A DNA stretch of 64,000 bases from Fasciolopsis buskii (Eukaryota > Platyhelminthes > Trematoda > Plagiorchiida > Fasciolidae), in contig LUCM01011144.1 in assembly GCA_008360955.1 (NCBI GenBank), forward strand, positions 62,001-126,000, in the 5' to 3' direction. The notes under the pieces are model-generated. The model searched no databases. It was not told where the DNA came from and was given only the letters and a program-made list of their open reading frames with translations. Shown here piece by piece: positions 35,865 to 45,410 of the stretch (position 1 is the stretch's first letter; every line of letters begins with the position of its first letter). The translations under genes and the position numbers were made by a program.

Positions 35865-36151
35865 TGCAAGACCGATTGCCTTGGCGCGGATCTCGTATTA
35901 CGTTCGCTTGCTTTAAACCGTTGTGAGCACTTGTGCGTCACCCTTACACGGCTCCGTACGACTGCAGTGCTGACAACTCTGACACTTGATTGGGACAACG
36001 GAAAGAGTCGGACATGGTAGGGGGTTGAATGCATTTTGACAGTGGCGCGCGAGCGGGGCCTATGTGTGCAAGGCGCAAGTGGCGATCGCCCTGGGCGGTC
36101 AAAGTTCCGTTAAACAAGCGATCCAGAGGAACAAATCCATGTTCCACTAAA
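35865..36151 (-). repeat. Separate LTR of the CsRn1-like gypsy family
   Basis: Minus-strand copy of the LTR defined at 36,829. Shared blocks include ggaacatggattt, gttaaccgaa-type sequence, gcggtcg, gtgacgcacaagtg and the AC-TTGCA end. Its 5' end reads TTTAGTGG instead of TGTAGCGG. No internal element sequence adjoins it, so it is a solo or orphan LTR. The plus strand just outside it has a chance A-box and B-box pair. Confidence 0.75.
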
Positions 36152-36644
36152 GGGTACACGTGTCTTGCGTGCAATAACTTTAACTAGCAGATACTGGTGA
36201 ATGGAGAACGGGAAGTTCAGATGGAGTATCTTCAAAGTGTGGTTCAATTACATCTTGAAAGACCATGATCGAATTCGGAGTTAACTCCTATTAGAGAGTA
36301 GCAGTACGAAGTTCACAACTCTTTAGTCGGTTTAAGAATAACTGAATGAGAGCAGTGCGCCTAATCGCTTTCAACCGAGGTCGAAAGCGCATAAAAATAA
36401 GCGACTTCAGATTTCATATAAGAGACATGAGAGAATATTTTACCCAAAATCTCGTCAGCACTCGCTCTAGATTTATGCATACAGCATGAACTACGTTGTT
36501 CAAGACAACCTGCACCTTCACCAAAACCGCAAGCTATTTCGGCTTAAAATAAGGAATGATGCCAAGGTAATTGGCGGCCTACGGCCCGCATACATCAAAC
36601 TGTGAACGATACCTTAAAAACAAGCGTTGTTGATAGATTCATTG

Positions 36645-36723
36645 CGCCAACGTTTCGACCACCGTGGGTAGCCCGCTCCAGGGCAAGTCTTACAATCAAA
36701 TGATTGTGGTCGAAACGTTGGCG
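36645..36723. repeat. 18-bp perfect inverted repeat, 43-nt loop
   Basis: cgccaacgtttcgaccac at 36,645-36,662 is exactly reverse-complemented at 36,706-36,723. The loop ends in a small aatcaaatgatt palindrome. It lies about 105 bp before the gypsy 5' LTR and is not part of that element. Confidence 0.9.
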
Positions 36724-36828
36724 TATTACACCTACCAGCAACGCTGTGTTATGAACATTATATCATTCACAACAAAAACCAGTACATCGCACATCGAGTT
36801 TTCGATACACTCCTAGCGTCATGCGAAC

Positions 36829-37085
36829 TGTAGCGGAACATGGATTTGATCGTCCAGATAGCATGTTTAACCGAACGTTGACCGCCCAGCGCAGCCGTCA
36901 TTTGCGCACTGCTCACGCGCGCTTCGCTCGCCCGCTCCTGGTAAAATATGCTCAGCATTCCACCGCTTCCGACCGTCCTTTCGTTGTACCGGTCAAGTGT
37001 CAGTAAGAGTGACGCACAAGTGGTCACAAAGGTTAAGGGCCAGCAAACGTAATAGGAGATTCGCAGTAGGACAATCCGTTCTACA
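36829..37085 (+). repeat. 5' LTR of the CsRn1-like element
   Basis: 257 bp beginning TGTAGCGG and ending TTCTACA, so the termini are short inverted repeats TGTAG...CTACA. The primer-binding site follows three bases later and gag starts 220 bp downstream. The same sequence recurs at 35.9, 41.6, 45.1 and 50.4 kb. Confidence 0.85.
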
Positions 37086-37088
37086 AAT

Positions 37089-37106
37089 CGGCGAGCCCGA
37101 CGTGAT
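37089..37106 (+). other. Primer-binding site, tRNA-Trp type
   Basis: cggcgagcccgacgtgat matches the tRNA-Trp 3'-end complement (tggtgaccccgacgtgat, from memory) at 15 of 18 positions and sits 3 nt after the 5' LTR, where minus-strand priming occurs. Confidence 0.7.
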
Positions 37107-37304
37107 TGACTGGTCCGGTGAGTCCCCATTCCTTTTTTTTGACGCCCGCTTTGCCTTTCCTTTTTTTCTTTTGAAAGGTTGAATTTCATCGCCCTATTTT
37201 ACTGTTTGCAAATAGCTTTTACTTGTCGTTACTTAATAGCTGCGGTTTTCCGTAGGTAGTTTTTGGCAAGTTTTGTTCTCGCTGCCACTTTCGTTTGTGA
37301 TATC

Positions 37305-38095
37305 ATGTCCACAGGGCAAAACCCGTCGCCATACCCGACAGTAAGTTCGATAGCTCTCTATATACCGTCGTTCATGCCGTCTGACCCTCAACTCTGGTTT
37401 ACTTTAGTTGAACTGAAGTTCGAGAATCACAGAATAACTAGCAACGTCGGCCGTTTTAGAAGGGTGCTGGCCGTCGTACTCCAGATGCAACTCTTCAGGT
37501 CACGGAAATCATCGTATTTTCTCGTAATTACGACGCGTTGAAGGAGGCGGTTATATCTCGGACTGCCCCTACTGAAAATCAAGGCATCCGAAAATCACTT
37601 CAAAGGATTAAGCTGGGAAATAAAAAACGCTCATAACTATTGCGGGCTATGCGTCGTCTTAGAGGCGTATCGTTCGGCGATGACCCGATTTTAGGAGGGC
37701 TGGGGCTTTAATGGCTTCCATCGCATCTGCTTTTGTTGCTAAGTACTGCCCGTAATTATTCACCGGAGGAGACAGCGGAAGTGGCTGATGATATTGTGTC
37801 GCGCTATAGCCCGGTTACCGCAACATTGATTACCTTTTCATCCCCCAGAACCACATCACCATCTTCGCAGGACGAATGAAACAACATTCTGACGAGAATC
37901 GACTCATCGCTACAGAGGCTCGCAGTCGATAGAGACCGGCGACGAGATCGGTTCAACCTGCGTCGCGGCAGGCGCGGTAGCTCCTTTCCCAAGCGACCCT
38001 TACCACCATCTTCGGAAAGTTACCGTAAGTACCATAACCGCTTCGGAAGCTCAGCAAAACGGTGTGACTTCGGTTGCACATTTCCGGGCAAGAAA
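37305..38095 (+). pseudogene. gag of the CsRn1-like element
   Basis: Starts at ATG 37,305 with a proline-rich lead and then MPSDPQLWFTLVELKFENHR, matching the CsRn1-group Gag opening (P-x-WF-xx-E-x-F-xx-xxI). A frameshift near 37,490 moves the continuation to another frame, and stops follow. At 38,018-38,092 lies YRKYHNRFGSSAKRC followed by DFGC, corresponding to the CHCC finger (C-x-YH-x-RFG-xx-A-xx-C-xxx-C). The first cysteine is replaced by arginine (CGT for TGT). Confidence 0.8.
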
Positions 38096-38194
38096 AAGAG
38101 AAACTAGGTTTACGATTCGTGGTCGCCGCACACGATTCCGAGTTAGCTACTAATTGTCGCCTCCTTAACGTCAAAGACTTGACGACTAACAAGC

Positions 38195-41020
38195 TGTTCC
38201 TGGTAGACACAGAGGCCGAGGCCAGCCTAGTCCCCTGAGACTCGAGTAAATTGATCGCTGCGAAGGCCGTGCCAACGGCACGGACATTATCACGTACGGA
38301 AATCGTTACCTCGGTCTCGATCTAGGTATGAATCGTAAACTTCCGTGGCCGTTTATTTTCACCGACGCGCCATACCCGAACACTGGTGTACACATTCTCC
38401 AGCATTTCGACGCTTGGCACGGGAAAATAATAGATCGTCAAACGTCGCTGACTGTGACCGGCTCGTACACCGTCGTCAACTAAATCACGCCTCAGTACGC
38501 TAAATCACCAGCCTAACAGCCATATAACGAGCTACTTCGTGACCACCCAGAAACGCTACGACACGCCGGCCCACTTCCTGTCATCAATAGTAAGGTAACT
38601 CACGATATAGAAGCCACAGAACCCAAAACATTTAGCAGGGCTCGTCTTCTAGCTCCTGACAAATCCCGCCTGGCCAAGGCAGAATTCGGCCACGTGTTGG
38701 ATCTCCCAGCAGTCTTTGGGACTGTCCGCTTCACATGGTCCCTAAGCCCACTAGCGACTGGCGACTATGTGGGGACTACAGGGCACTGACCAGGGTCACC
38801 GTTCCCAACAGTTACCCGTTGCCCCACATACAGGACCTCACTTCGTCGCCGTCCGATTGCAAGATCTTCAGGCGCATAGGTTTAGTTCGAGCATACAATC
38901 ACATTCCCGTAGAGGGGAATAACATACTAAGAACGGCAGTGGCCACACCTTTTGGACTGTTCGAGTGTGTGAGGATGCCTTCGGGCTCAGCAATGCGGCT
39001 CAAACCTTCCAAAGCTTTGCGATATCCTAGTAGCTAGCCACTCGGAGGAGCAACGCTCCGCTCACCTACGTGCTCTTTTCGACAGCCCCAGCAAACATGG
39101 CGTAAAGATTAAACGTGAGTTTGGAAAACCCAGCGTGACACTCTTAGGGCATATCATCTCGTCCCCGGGTATGGCTCCTTTGCCGGATAAAGTCACAGCC
39201 ATTCAGGACCATTCAGGACCTCATTCGCATCGGCAGTTACGGCAATTTGTCGGCCTAGTTAACTTCTACCGGCGTTTCACTCCTAATTGTGCAGAAGCCT
39301 TTGCCCCCCTTACAGATCTGTTGCGGGGAGTTAAGCGCAAGTTCACATTATTCGAGGCAGCAAAACAGACTTTAACTTCCATTAGGGTGCTATCACCAAA
39401 ATAGCGCTACTCGCACATCCTGACCCGAGAGCGCCCATATCTCTGATAACCGACGTCCCAAATACCGCAGCCGGAGCTGTAATGCAGCAGTACACCGAAC
39501 GTTCTTGGAATCCCTGAGCATTCTTTTCCAAGAGGCTGCAGCCTGCAGAGTCTAGATATAACACGTTTGGCAAGGAGTTGCCTGCCGTCTACCCAGCTGT
39601 CCGATAATTTAGGCACGCACTAGAGGGTCGCTTATTCAAGGTGTTCACAGGTCACAAACCGCTGGTGTACGCGCTGCATTCAGCCTGTGACCCGTACTCG
39701 CCGCGCAAGACCCTCCACTAAGACTTTGTTTCACATTTCACTGTGGACATACGACGTGTCTCCGGGGTAGAGAACTCCACCGCTGATGCACTTACTCGTA
39801 TACACCAGCTTCGTTTGCCTCCAACACCGAACATCGACTTCGGTGGGATGGCACATTCCCGGGTGATGTATTCTGATATAGACAAACTTCGACAAGACAG
39901 CTCCATAAACCTATCGGTCGTACCCATCACAGCGTCGCAGAACAATTCTTTGCGACGTATGGCATGTAGTTCAGCGCCGGTGTTGTCAGCAGCTCACCGC
40001 AGTACTACATTTCTGGCGTTACAGAACCTCACCCATCAGGGTGTTGCTGCTTCCGTGGGACTAGTAACAGAGCGCTTTTTATGGTTCAACGTCAAACGTG
40101 ACGTGCACCAGTGGTCCTGGGTCTGCCTCCAATGTCAGAGAGCGAAAGTCCATCGGCGTTGGCTACTTTCCCCGAACCCGAGACACGTTCTCACCACGTA
40201 CACGTTTATCTCGTAGAACCCCTCCCGGCGTCTCACGACCTGTCTACTCACTCACCTGTGTAAACCGCTTTCCTCGCTGGCCGCAGGTCATACCAATTCC
40301 CTGCCCTACGTCAGAAGGGACCGCGAAAGACTTCCTGGCACATTTGGTTGCCCCGCTGTAGTGACCACCGACCGTGGCCCACATTTCGATGGGGCACTTT
40401 GAAATATGATTTAAACACTAGGGTGTATGCATATTAGAACAACCGCCTACTACCCACAAGCTAACAGTCTGGTGGAAAGATTCCACCGGCAGATAAAACC
40501 TGTTCTGCGAGCCCGGAGGCAACAAGCTTTAAAGCGAAACAATGCCGTTGGCTCTCTTAAGCTTGCATAGTTCTGTTAAGGAAGAAAAGCGCACTACACC
40601 AAACGAGCTTGTGTTTGGTTGCACGCAAAGCCTGCCCGAGGAGGTGGTGTCCCTTGGATGACCCACGCACCTTAACTACGGTGACTATGCAAATCTTCTT
40701 GCATAACATACGAACGTTTCATGACAATCCACCGCGGAGGAGACGGCCTTTGGGCTACACCCCAACCGTATTGCCTACTCCAACTGAAGTTTTCGTGCGT
40801 GTTAATGGTGTCTGACCGCGAATGCAATCACCGTATGTCGGTCCGTTTCGAGTGGTAAGACGCGGCCCTAAAAGGTTCATTTCGGACACTGCCGTCCGAG
40901 ACAATGTGATGTCTATCGACTGTTTCCAATATTTTGCTATTTTTAAAACAGATGGTTGAATACTCTTCCGTTGTAAATACATAGCCGCACTTAACAAGAT
41001 GACGTTAGTCACGATTATTT
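38195..41020 (+). pseudogene. pol of the CsRn1-like element (PR-RT-RH-IN)
   Basis: Protease: KLFLVDTEAEASLVP near 38,200, with the active-site glycine of DTGA changed to glutamate. RT: MVPKPTSDWRLCGDYRALTR at 38,735, then PLPHIQDL and TPFGLFECVRMPSG. The frame then shifts and the sequence jumps straight to the residues after the catalytic box (ILVASHSEEQ near 39,030). The YxDD box is therefore deleted. Connection: LLGHIISSPGMAPLPDKV and LRQFVGLVNFYRRF (39,140-39,270). RNase H: ISLITDVPNTAAGAVMQQ, RHALEGRLFKVFTGHKPL, and VDIRRVSGVENSTADAL (39,440-39,800). Integrase: H-x-GV lead near 40,030, CLQCQRAK zinc pair (40,125), TTDRGPHFDGAL (40,366), YYPQANSLVERFHRQIK (40,450). C-terminal part FVRVNGV and PYVGPFRVVRRGPKRF (40,790-40,880). 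Confidence 0.9.
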
Positions 41021-41621
41021 ATAGGCTGATGGACGGGCCGCCCCAAGTTACACCAACAAGTTCAGCACCAACCACTTTCAGGTGCTCGCCAGCAAGTCGA
41101 AAATCCAACAGTGCTCACAAGCACCGTCTCCACAAGTTTGTTTTTGTTTTGCTCCTTCTCGGAAGATTCCTTGGGACCGAGGCGTCTCTGCTGACTCCAG
41201 CTCGAAAACCGTCGGTACTATGGTCGATATCATGCACGCACTCGAGAACGAAGAGAACCCGAGGTCAGACATTCATCTTCAACCCCGTCCGGCAAAGATT
41301 CCGGACGAGGGTGCGACCCGTGGATGTGGGACGCAGTCAAATAAGCCGTTTCCACCGGCGCATATTGGACAGGCAGCTCGGCTGCAGCGGTGTGCGGGCA
41401 CAGCTTAGCCTGGGGATCATACCTCCTGCGTTCATCTCCTACTGGTGTTCTTCAGTTAGGGTGTCCTGCCCACGGTCATCTCCTAACAACTAACACCCGC
41501 GGGACCACCAAAAGAACGGAAATCTTCTTCCTATTAGCGATCGACGGCAAGACCCCAAGACATTCGCCAACTTCCGCGTTGTTCCGCATGGCCCCAATGA
41601 AAGCCCAAATACGACGATTTT

Positions 41622-41755
41622 CTAGGAAAAGACCCCTGTTGCAGAACATGGATTTGTTCCCCCGGATAGCTTGTTTAACCGAACTTTGACCACCCAGCGC
41701 GGTCATAATTTGAGCTTAACTCACGCGTGCTTCGCTCGCCCGCTTCTTTTAAAAT
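41622..41755 (+). repeat. Polypurine-like stretch and partial 3' LTR
   Basis: The purine-rich ctaggaaaagacccc is followed at 41,637 by TGTTGCAGAACATGGATTTG, the LTR start. The LTR match runs about 118 bp, through gcttcgctcgcccgctt, then breaks off, so the 3' LTR is truncated. Confidence 0.75.
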
Positions 41756-43979
41756 ACTGGGAGCCGCGCGCCCTTTGACAGCCTGCGCCACGATTTTGTT
41801 TTATCGTATTTCGCTATTTTGTTGTCTCATAATTGTGCGCCAGGTATTGCTTTAAAGATTCTGATCGCGCCTCCCGAATGATTCAACGTAGCGTATCTCC
41901 CCATATCTCTTCTGATTTCCGTTATTCACGTTTCTCCATCGTCAACCATGAACAAATTTGATCTTGCTGTGCGCATGCCTGTCGTAAATCGAGAAATGTA
42001 CAATATTATTAATATTACTTTGAGCAAATACCTGAGCCTAAGGACGTGGAATTTTATGGCTACTGCTATGCCATGAGATATTATCAGTCGTGACTAAAGC
42101 TACTGGAATGAAGTGCATAGCACTATTTTGGGTTATGCTCTTTCTGGACGCCCCCTGGTGGAGGTCTATCACTATTGTTCCGGAGTGGTCGCCTCACTGC
42201 TGTTTTCCGGTTAACAGTTTCAGCCAAAATGTTTGGTTTTCTTCTGTAGTGTGTCCGAAGTCTGCGGCTTCCTTGAAATTGATCACTGTCAAGTAAGCAC
42301 TGTTTTGATTTTTCCGACAAAAATCACATGTTCGTGAAGTGCCTCAAAGAATCCTCCGGAGCGGGTAGTTAGGAATGGTAATCTCGGGCCGAATCTCTCT
42401 TGAGGCTGTCCGAAGTTAAGGACCGTTTCGGAAAACGCCGCATTTTCATCATCTCCGAGGTGGGAGAAAAAACAGTAAAACTTCCGAAGTAACTTGAATG
42501 TGTCTAATGAAATAATACCAACAGTAAATGCCACTGCTGCTCATTCCTGAATACGCGTCAAATAAATGACCGCGAAGTCTCAGAATACTTTATACTGCAA
42601 ACAGTTCTGTAGTGATTTTGCAGAATATCTATCTAGTAGATCTATTACTTTCCAAGTCTGCAGGTCATTTGGTTGCTTGACCGTTGGTTCTTTGGGTGCG
42701 AAAGTGTTGTGCTAGCATCGAGCTGAAATGAAGTATCGCTTTGTCACTGTTTTCCTTTTGTTTATTCGTCCTACGGTTACCTTCGAGCGTAGTGAGCTGA
42801 TAGCTATCAAATTTGAACTGGTGGATATGTTATATGTTATTGAGGAAACATCCATCCCGCAAAACGGCCTTGTTATGCGGGCATTCAAATCGTTGGACGC
42901 ATCTCGTCCACCCGCGATAACTGATGAATACCAACTGTCCACCCCGCGATAACCGGTACGGGTTGGTGCTAAATGTCAGCCGTTATTAGTTTGCAACTTG
43001 GTGAAAAAGTGATGAATCAGAAGGAGCGTAGCTGGGAGGATAATATTGATGTTATTTTGTATGAAAAAATGAAAAAGCGTTTATTTACCATGCCAGACCT
43101 GTAAAACGCATTGGCTGCGGTAATGAAAATGACCTTTTTGTGTTGCGCATTTCCGTTGATGGATGGGAAATAGAAAACGTATAGAAATATCTGTTTGCCC
43201 CAGGATTTTAAAGATGTCTACCTATGTATAATTTATATATATATAAATCTTTATTTATACAGCTATGTATGTTTCCACTATACATGTGAGTCAAATACGT
43301 TGTTGCATCGACATGTGCAAATTACGTGATAAATAAATGTTCATAAATATTTGTTGCCCCATATGGGAAAACTATATATATGCATATATCGGTAAACCAG
43401 TTAATGTCAACGCATGCAATGATTTCCTAATCTCAAAATATGTGCATATATCCATTTACCCCTTAGTCGTACGAAATATGCTTATATTGCATTTCGCCCC
43501 GCAAGGTAGTTATACTAACCTTAGATGCCCGACGGAAAAACGTACGACCCCTATGGCAGCCCCGGGCCGTGTCTGTCTTTAGTCAGGTATATATGGCTAG
43601 CAACACCTATAAGCATCCCTAGACCAACGCAAGTCTATGTCTGCCTCAGCACAAACTGCTAACATTTGCATGCCTATAGTGGACTAGTTTCACTACTGCT
43701 AAACGAATGAGCACCGAAACCTCAACCATTGTCGCGCACTTGAAAGAAGACTCACGTACCAACAACCCAATGCAAACAATGAAGTCAACGGAATTAACCG
43801 ATTTTGGAAATCGGTGCTGGTAATCAGATAGTGTTGGCCCCAAAGGGGGCCGTGAAGGCGGTCACGTCAATCCCGTCTCTCCCGCTGTCCTTGTTCCTTG
43901 CACCACCGTCGTCTTCCGTGGGCCTACGGGGTCCCCTTCATCCTCTTCGTCCGTCTTACGTGGTCTTGGGCTCTTCAGG
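41756..43979. other. Unassigned DNA, AT-rich near 43.2-43.5 kb
   Basis: The only candidate frame is 42,728-42,952 (+), listed separately. A palindromic AT tract (tttatatatatataaa) lies near 43,230. Nothing else recognised. Confidence 0.4.
42728..42952 (+). CDS. Unrecognised 74-codon frame with a signal-like N-terminus
   Basis: ATG-initiated. Residues 1-19 (MKYRFVTVFLLFIRPTVTF) look like a signal peptide and are followed by a charged segment with no known motif. There is no splice or promoter support. It could be a first exon or chance. Confidence 0.15.
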   Translation: MKYRFVTVFLLFIRPTVTFERSELIAIKFELVDMLYVIEETSIPQNGLVMRAFKSLDASRPPAITDEYQLSTPR

Positions 43980-44311
43980 TCTACCTGCAATGGAAATGGC
44001 AAATATTAGTATTAATTTTACTTACCTTTTGCTGATTGACAATGCACAGAGATGTAGACCTCTTGGCCCAGGTAGTTGACGCAATGCGAGTGAATCCAAC
44101 GCTGGCACATGTCGCACTGCACCCACTCCCGTTTGAGTAACCTAAAATTGCCTTGTCCGCGCAACAAGTCTTTTACGCGAATGAGGTCGTTCCGGTCATC
44201 CATTAACCGGAAGCTGCTCCTAAGACTGTTAATATCCCGAACAGTAACTAGGCGGTTGAACTTATCCCGCGAACATCGACAAATCTCTCTAGCATTTCCG
44301 AAAATTTCCAT
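43980..44311 (-). CDS. Half PHD-type zinc finger gene with a tiny intron
   Basis: The 5' exon (44,311-44,026) starts at ATG and ends in AAAAG then GTAAGT, a perfect donor. A 41-nt intron containing TACTAAT, a branch-site consensus, runs to acceptor TTCCATTGCAG at 43,985; a second AG four bases further makes it 45 nt. Residues 64-91 read WVQCDMCQRWIHSHC then VHC: the second half of a PHD finger (C-x2-C-x4-H-x2-C). The first ligand pair is not visible and the final pair is partial. The first acceptor ends the protein after RPEEPKTT. The second adds about 40 acidic/basic residues (SPRPRKTDEEDEGDPVGPRK) before a stop near 43,864. The function is probably chromatin- or protein-binding. A real upstream exon with the first cysteines may exist. 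Confidence 0.55.
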
Positions 44312-45121
44312 TACGCTAATTACGTGCGCCTCCCTCTCTGCGGTTGGCCTGCTATTGCGCGCCTAATAACGGTCATGAGACCGATGGAAGGAATGATTGT
44401 GTTGCAGACACCTTCCTACCAACTGGCATTGCCTGCTAACTGCACGCGACATGAACAATGCCGGGCAGTCAATATTTGAAAACCTGCGAACAAATATTAC
44501 TTGAAAAGATAACTGACTTACCGACGACCACTTTGATTTCCGCGGCGTTTGTGTACACAGCATTACTCGATCCGATGATACGGAAAAGTAGGGGGGAAGA
44601 AATGGCGGAGCCAACTTCCGGAGCTGACAGTGTGATATTTATGGAACGACGTCTGAAAAACCCTAAAATCTCACTCAAAATCGAAAAAAACTACCATAAA
44701 AACAGCGAACGTAGCGGCTAAACAATTCTGAATCATCTATATGGGCAGCAGTGGCGTCCGCACGAACAGCCATGACAGCCATGAGAGCACAACTGACGTG
44801 GTTTCCGGTTTAACATGTGTTTATACCAAAACTCGTCCGTTTAAGCAATACTCAGATGTACAAGATTACCACTTTCATAATTTCCGAAAAATGCACTATA
44901 ACATATTTATTCCATTTCCATAACAGTTCCTTTTTAGATTCACAGGAGCGACTTTTCAACGTAGAAGTTTCGTTACTATTCACTTGACATGAGTGGCAAG
45001 TTCTCCCTCTCTGTCAGCGCACAGGGTAAAATCCCAACAAGACCACCGTGTGGGGACAAAATTGTGTGTGTCAGATGGCCTAAGAGATATTTCTACCAGT
45101 TTTATGTGCAAACGCAAGGAG
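44312..45121. other. Unassigned DNA upstream of the PHD gene
   Basis: A GC-richer patch at 44,320-44,360 could be the PHD gene's leader. Nothing else recognised. Confidence 0.35.
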
Positions 45122-45410
45122 TGTAGCGGAACATGAATGTGCTCTTCCAGATAGCTTGTTTAACCGAACGTTGACCGCCGGGCGCGGTCGCCACTTGTGC
45201 GTTGCTCACGCACGCACCGCCCGCACGCTCCTGTCCAAATATACTCAACCAGCTACCGCTTTCGACTGTCGTTTCCTTGTACCGGTCAAGTGTCTAGGTT
45301 GCCAGTATTGCGATCGTACGGAGCCGAGTAAGACTGACGCACAAGTGGTCACAAAGGTTAGGGGCATGCAAAAGTTATACGATATTCACGTTAGGACAGG
45401 TGGCTCTACA
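45122..45410 (+). repeat. Separate LTR of the CsRn1-like family, full length
   Basis: 289 bp, starting TGTAGCGGAACATG and ending GGCTCTACA, with the family blocks gtttaaccgaacgttgaccgcc and gacgcacaagtggtcacaaagg between. The purine-rich gcaaggag just before it is polypurine-like. No primer site or gag follows, so it is a solo or orphan 3' LTR. A perfect target-site duplication is not visible. Confidence 0.8.

Larger units (their letters stand above)
36829..41755 (+). mobile_element. CsRn1-like Ty3/gypsy LTR retrotransposon, nearly complete, inactive
   Basis: About 4.9 kb: 5' LTR, primer site, gag with a CHCC-type motif, then protease, RT, RNase H and integrase in that order, a polypurine-like stretch, and a partial 3' LTR. 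CsRn1, first described in the liver fluke Clonorchis sinensis, is about 5 kb, primes with tRNA-Trp and has an atypical CHCC Gag finger; this element shows all of these. No env-like frame is seen. Multiple frameshifts, stops and an RT deletion show it is dead. Confidence 0.9.

Noticed and set aside
35815..36151. tRNA-derived SINE with an A box (35,823-35,833) and B box (35,862-35,873)
   Set aside because: The body is the LTR of the gypsy element. Other copies have TGTAG...CTACA ends, purine tracts before them and a primer site after them. The A box lies outside the repeat and is not shared with the other copies.
36821..37182. Short frames in the 36.8-37.2 kb region as small genes
   Set aside because: They fall inside the 5' LTR and primer-site region of the gypsy element.
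36829..41755. Endogenous retrovirus with an envelope gene
   Set aside because: The sequence between the integrase C-terminus and the 3' LTR (about 41.0-41.6 kb) has no envelope-like frame or membrane segments. The organisation is a plain gag-pol LTR retrotransposon.
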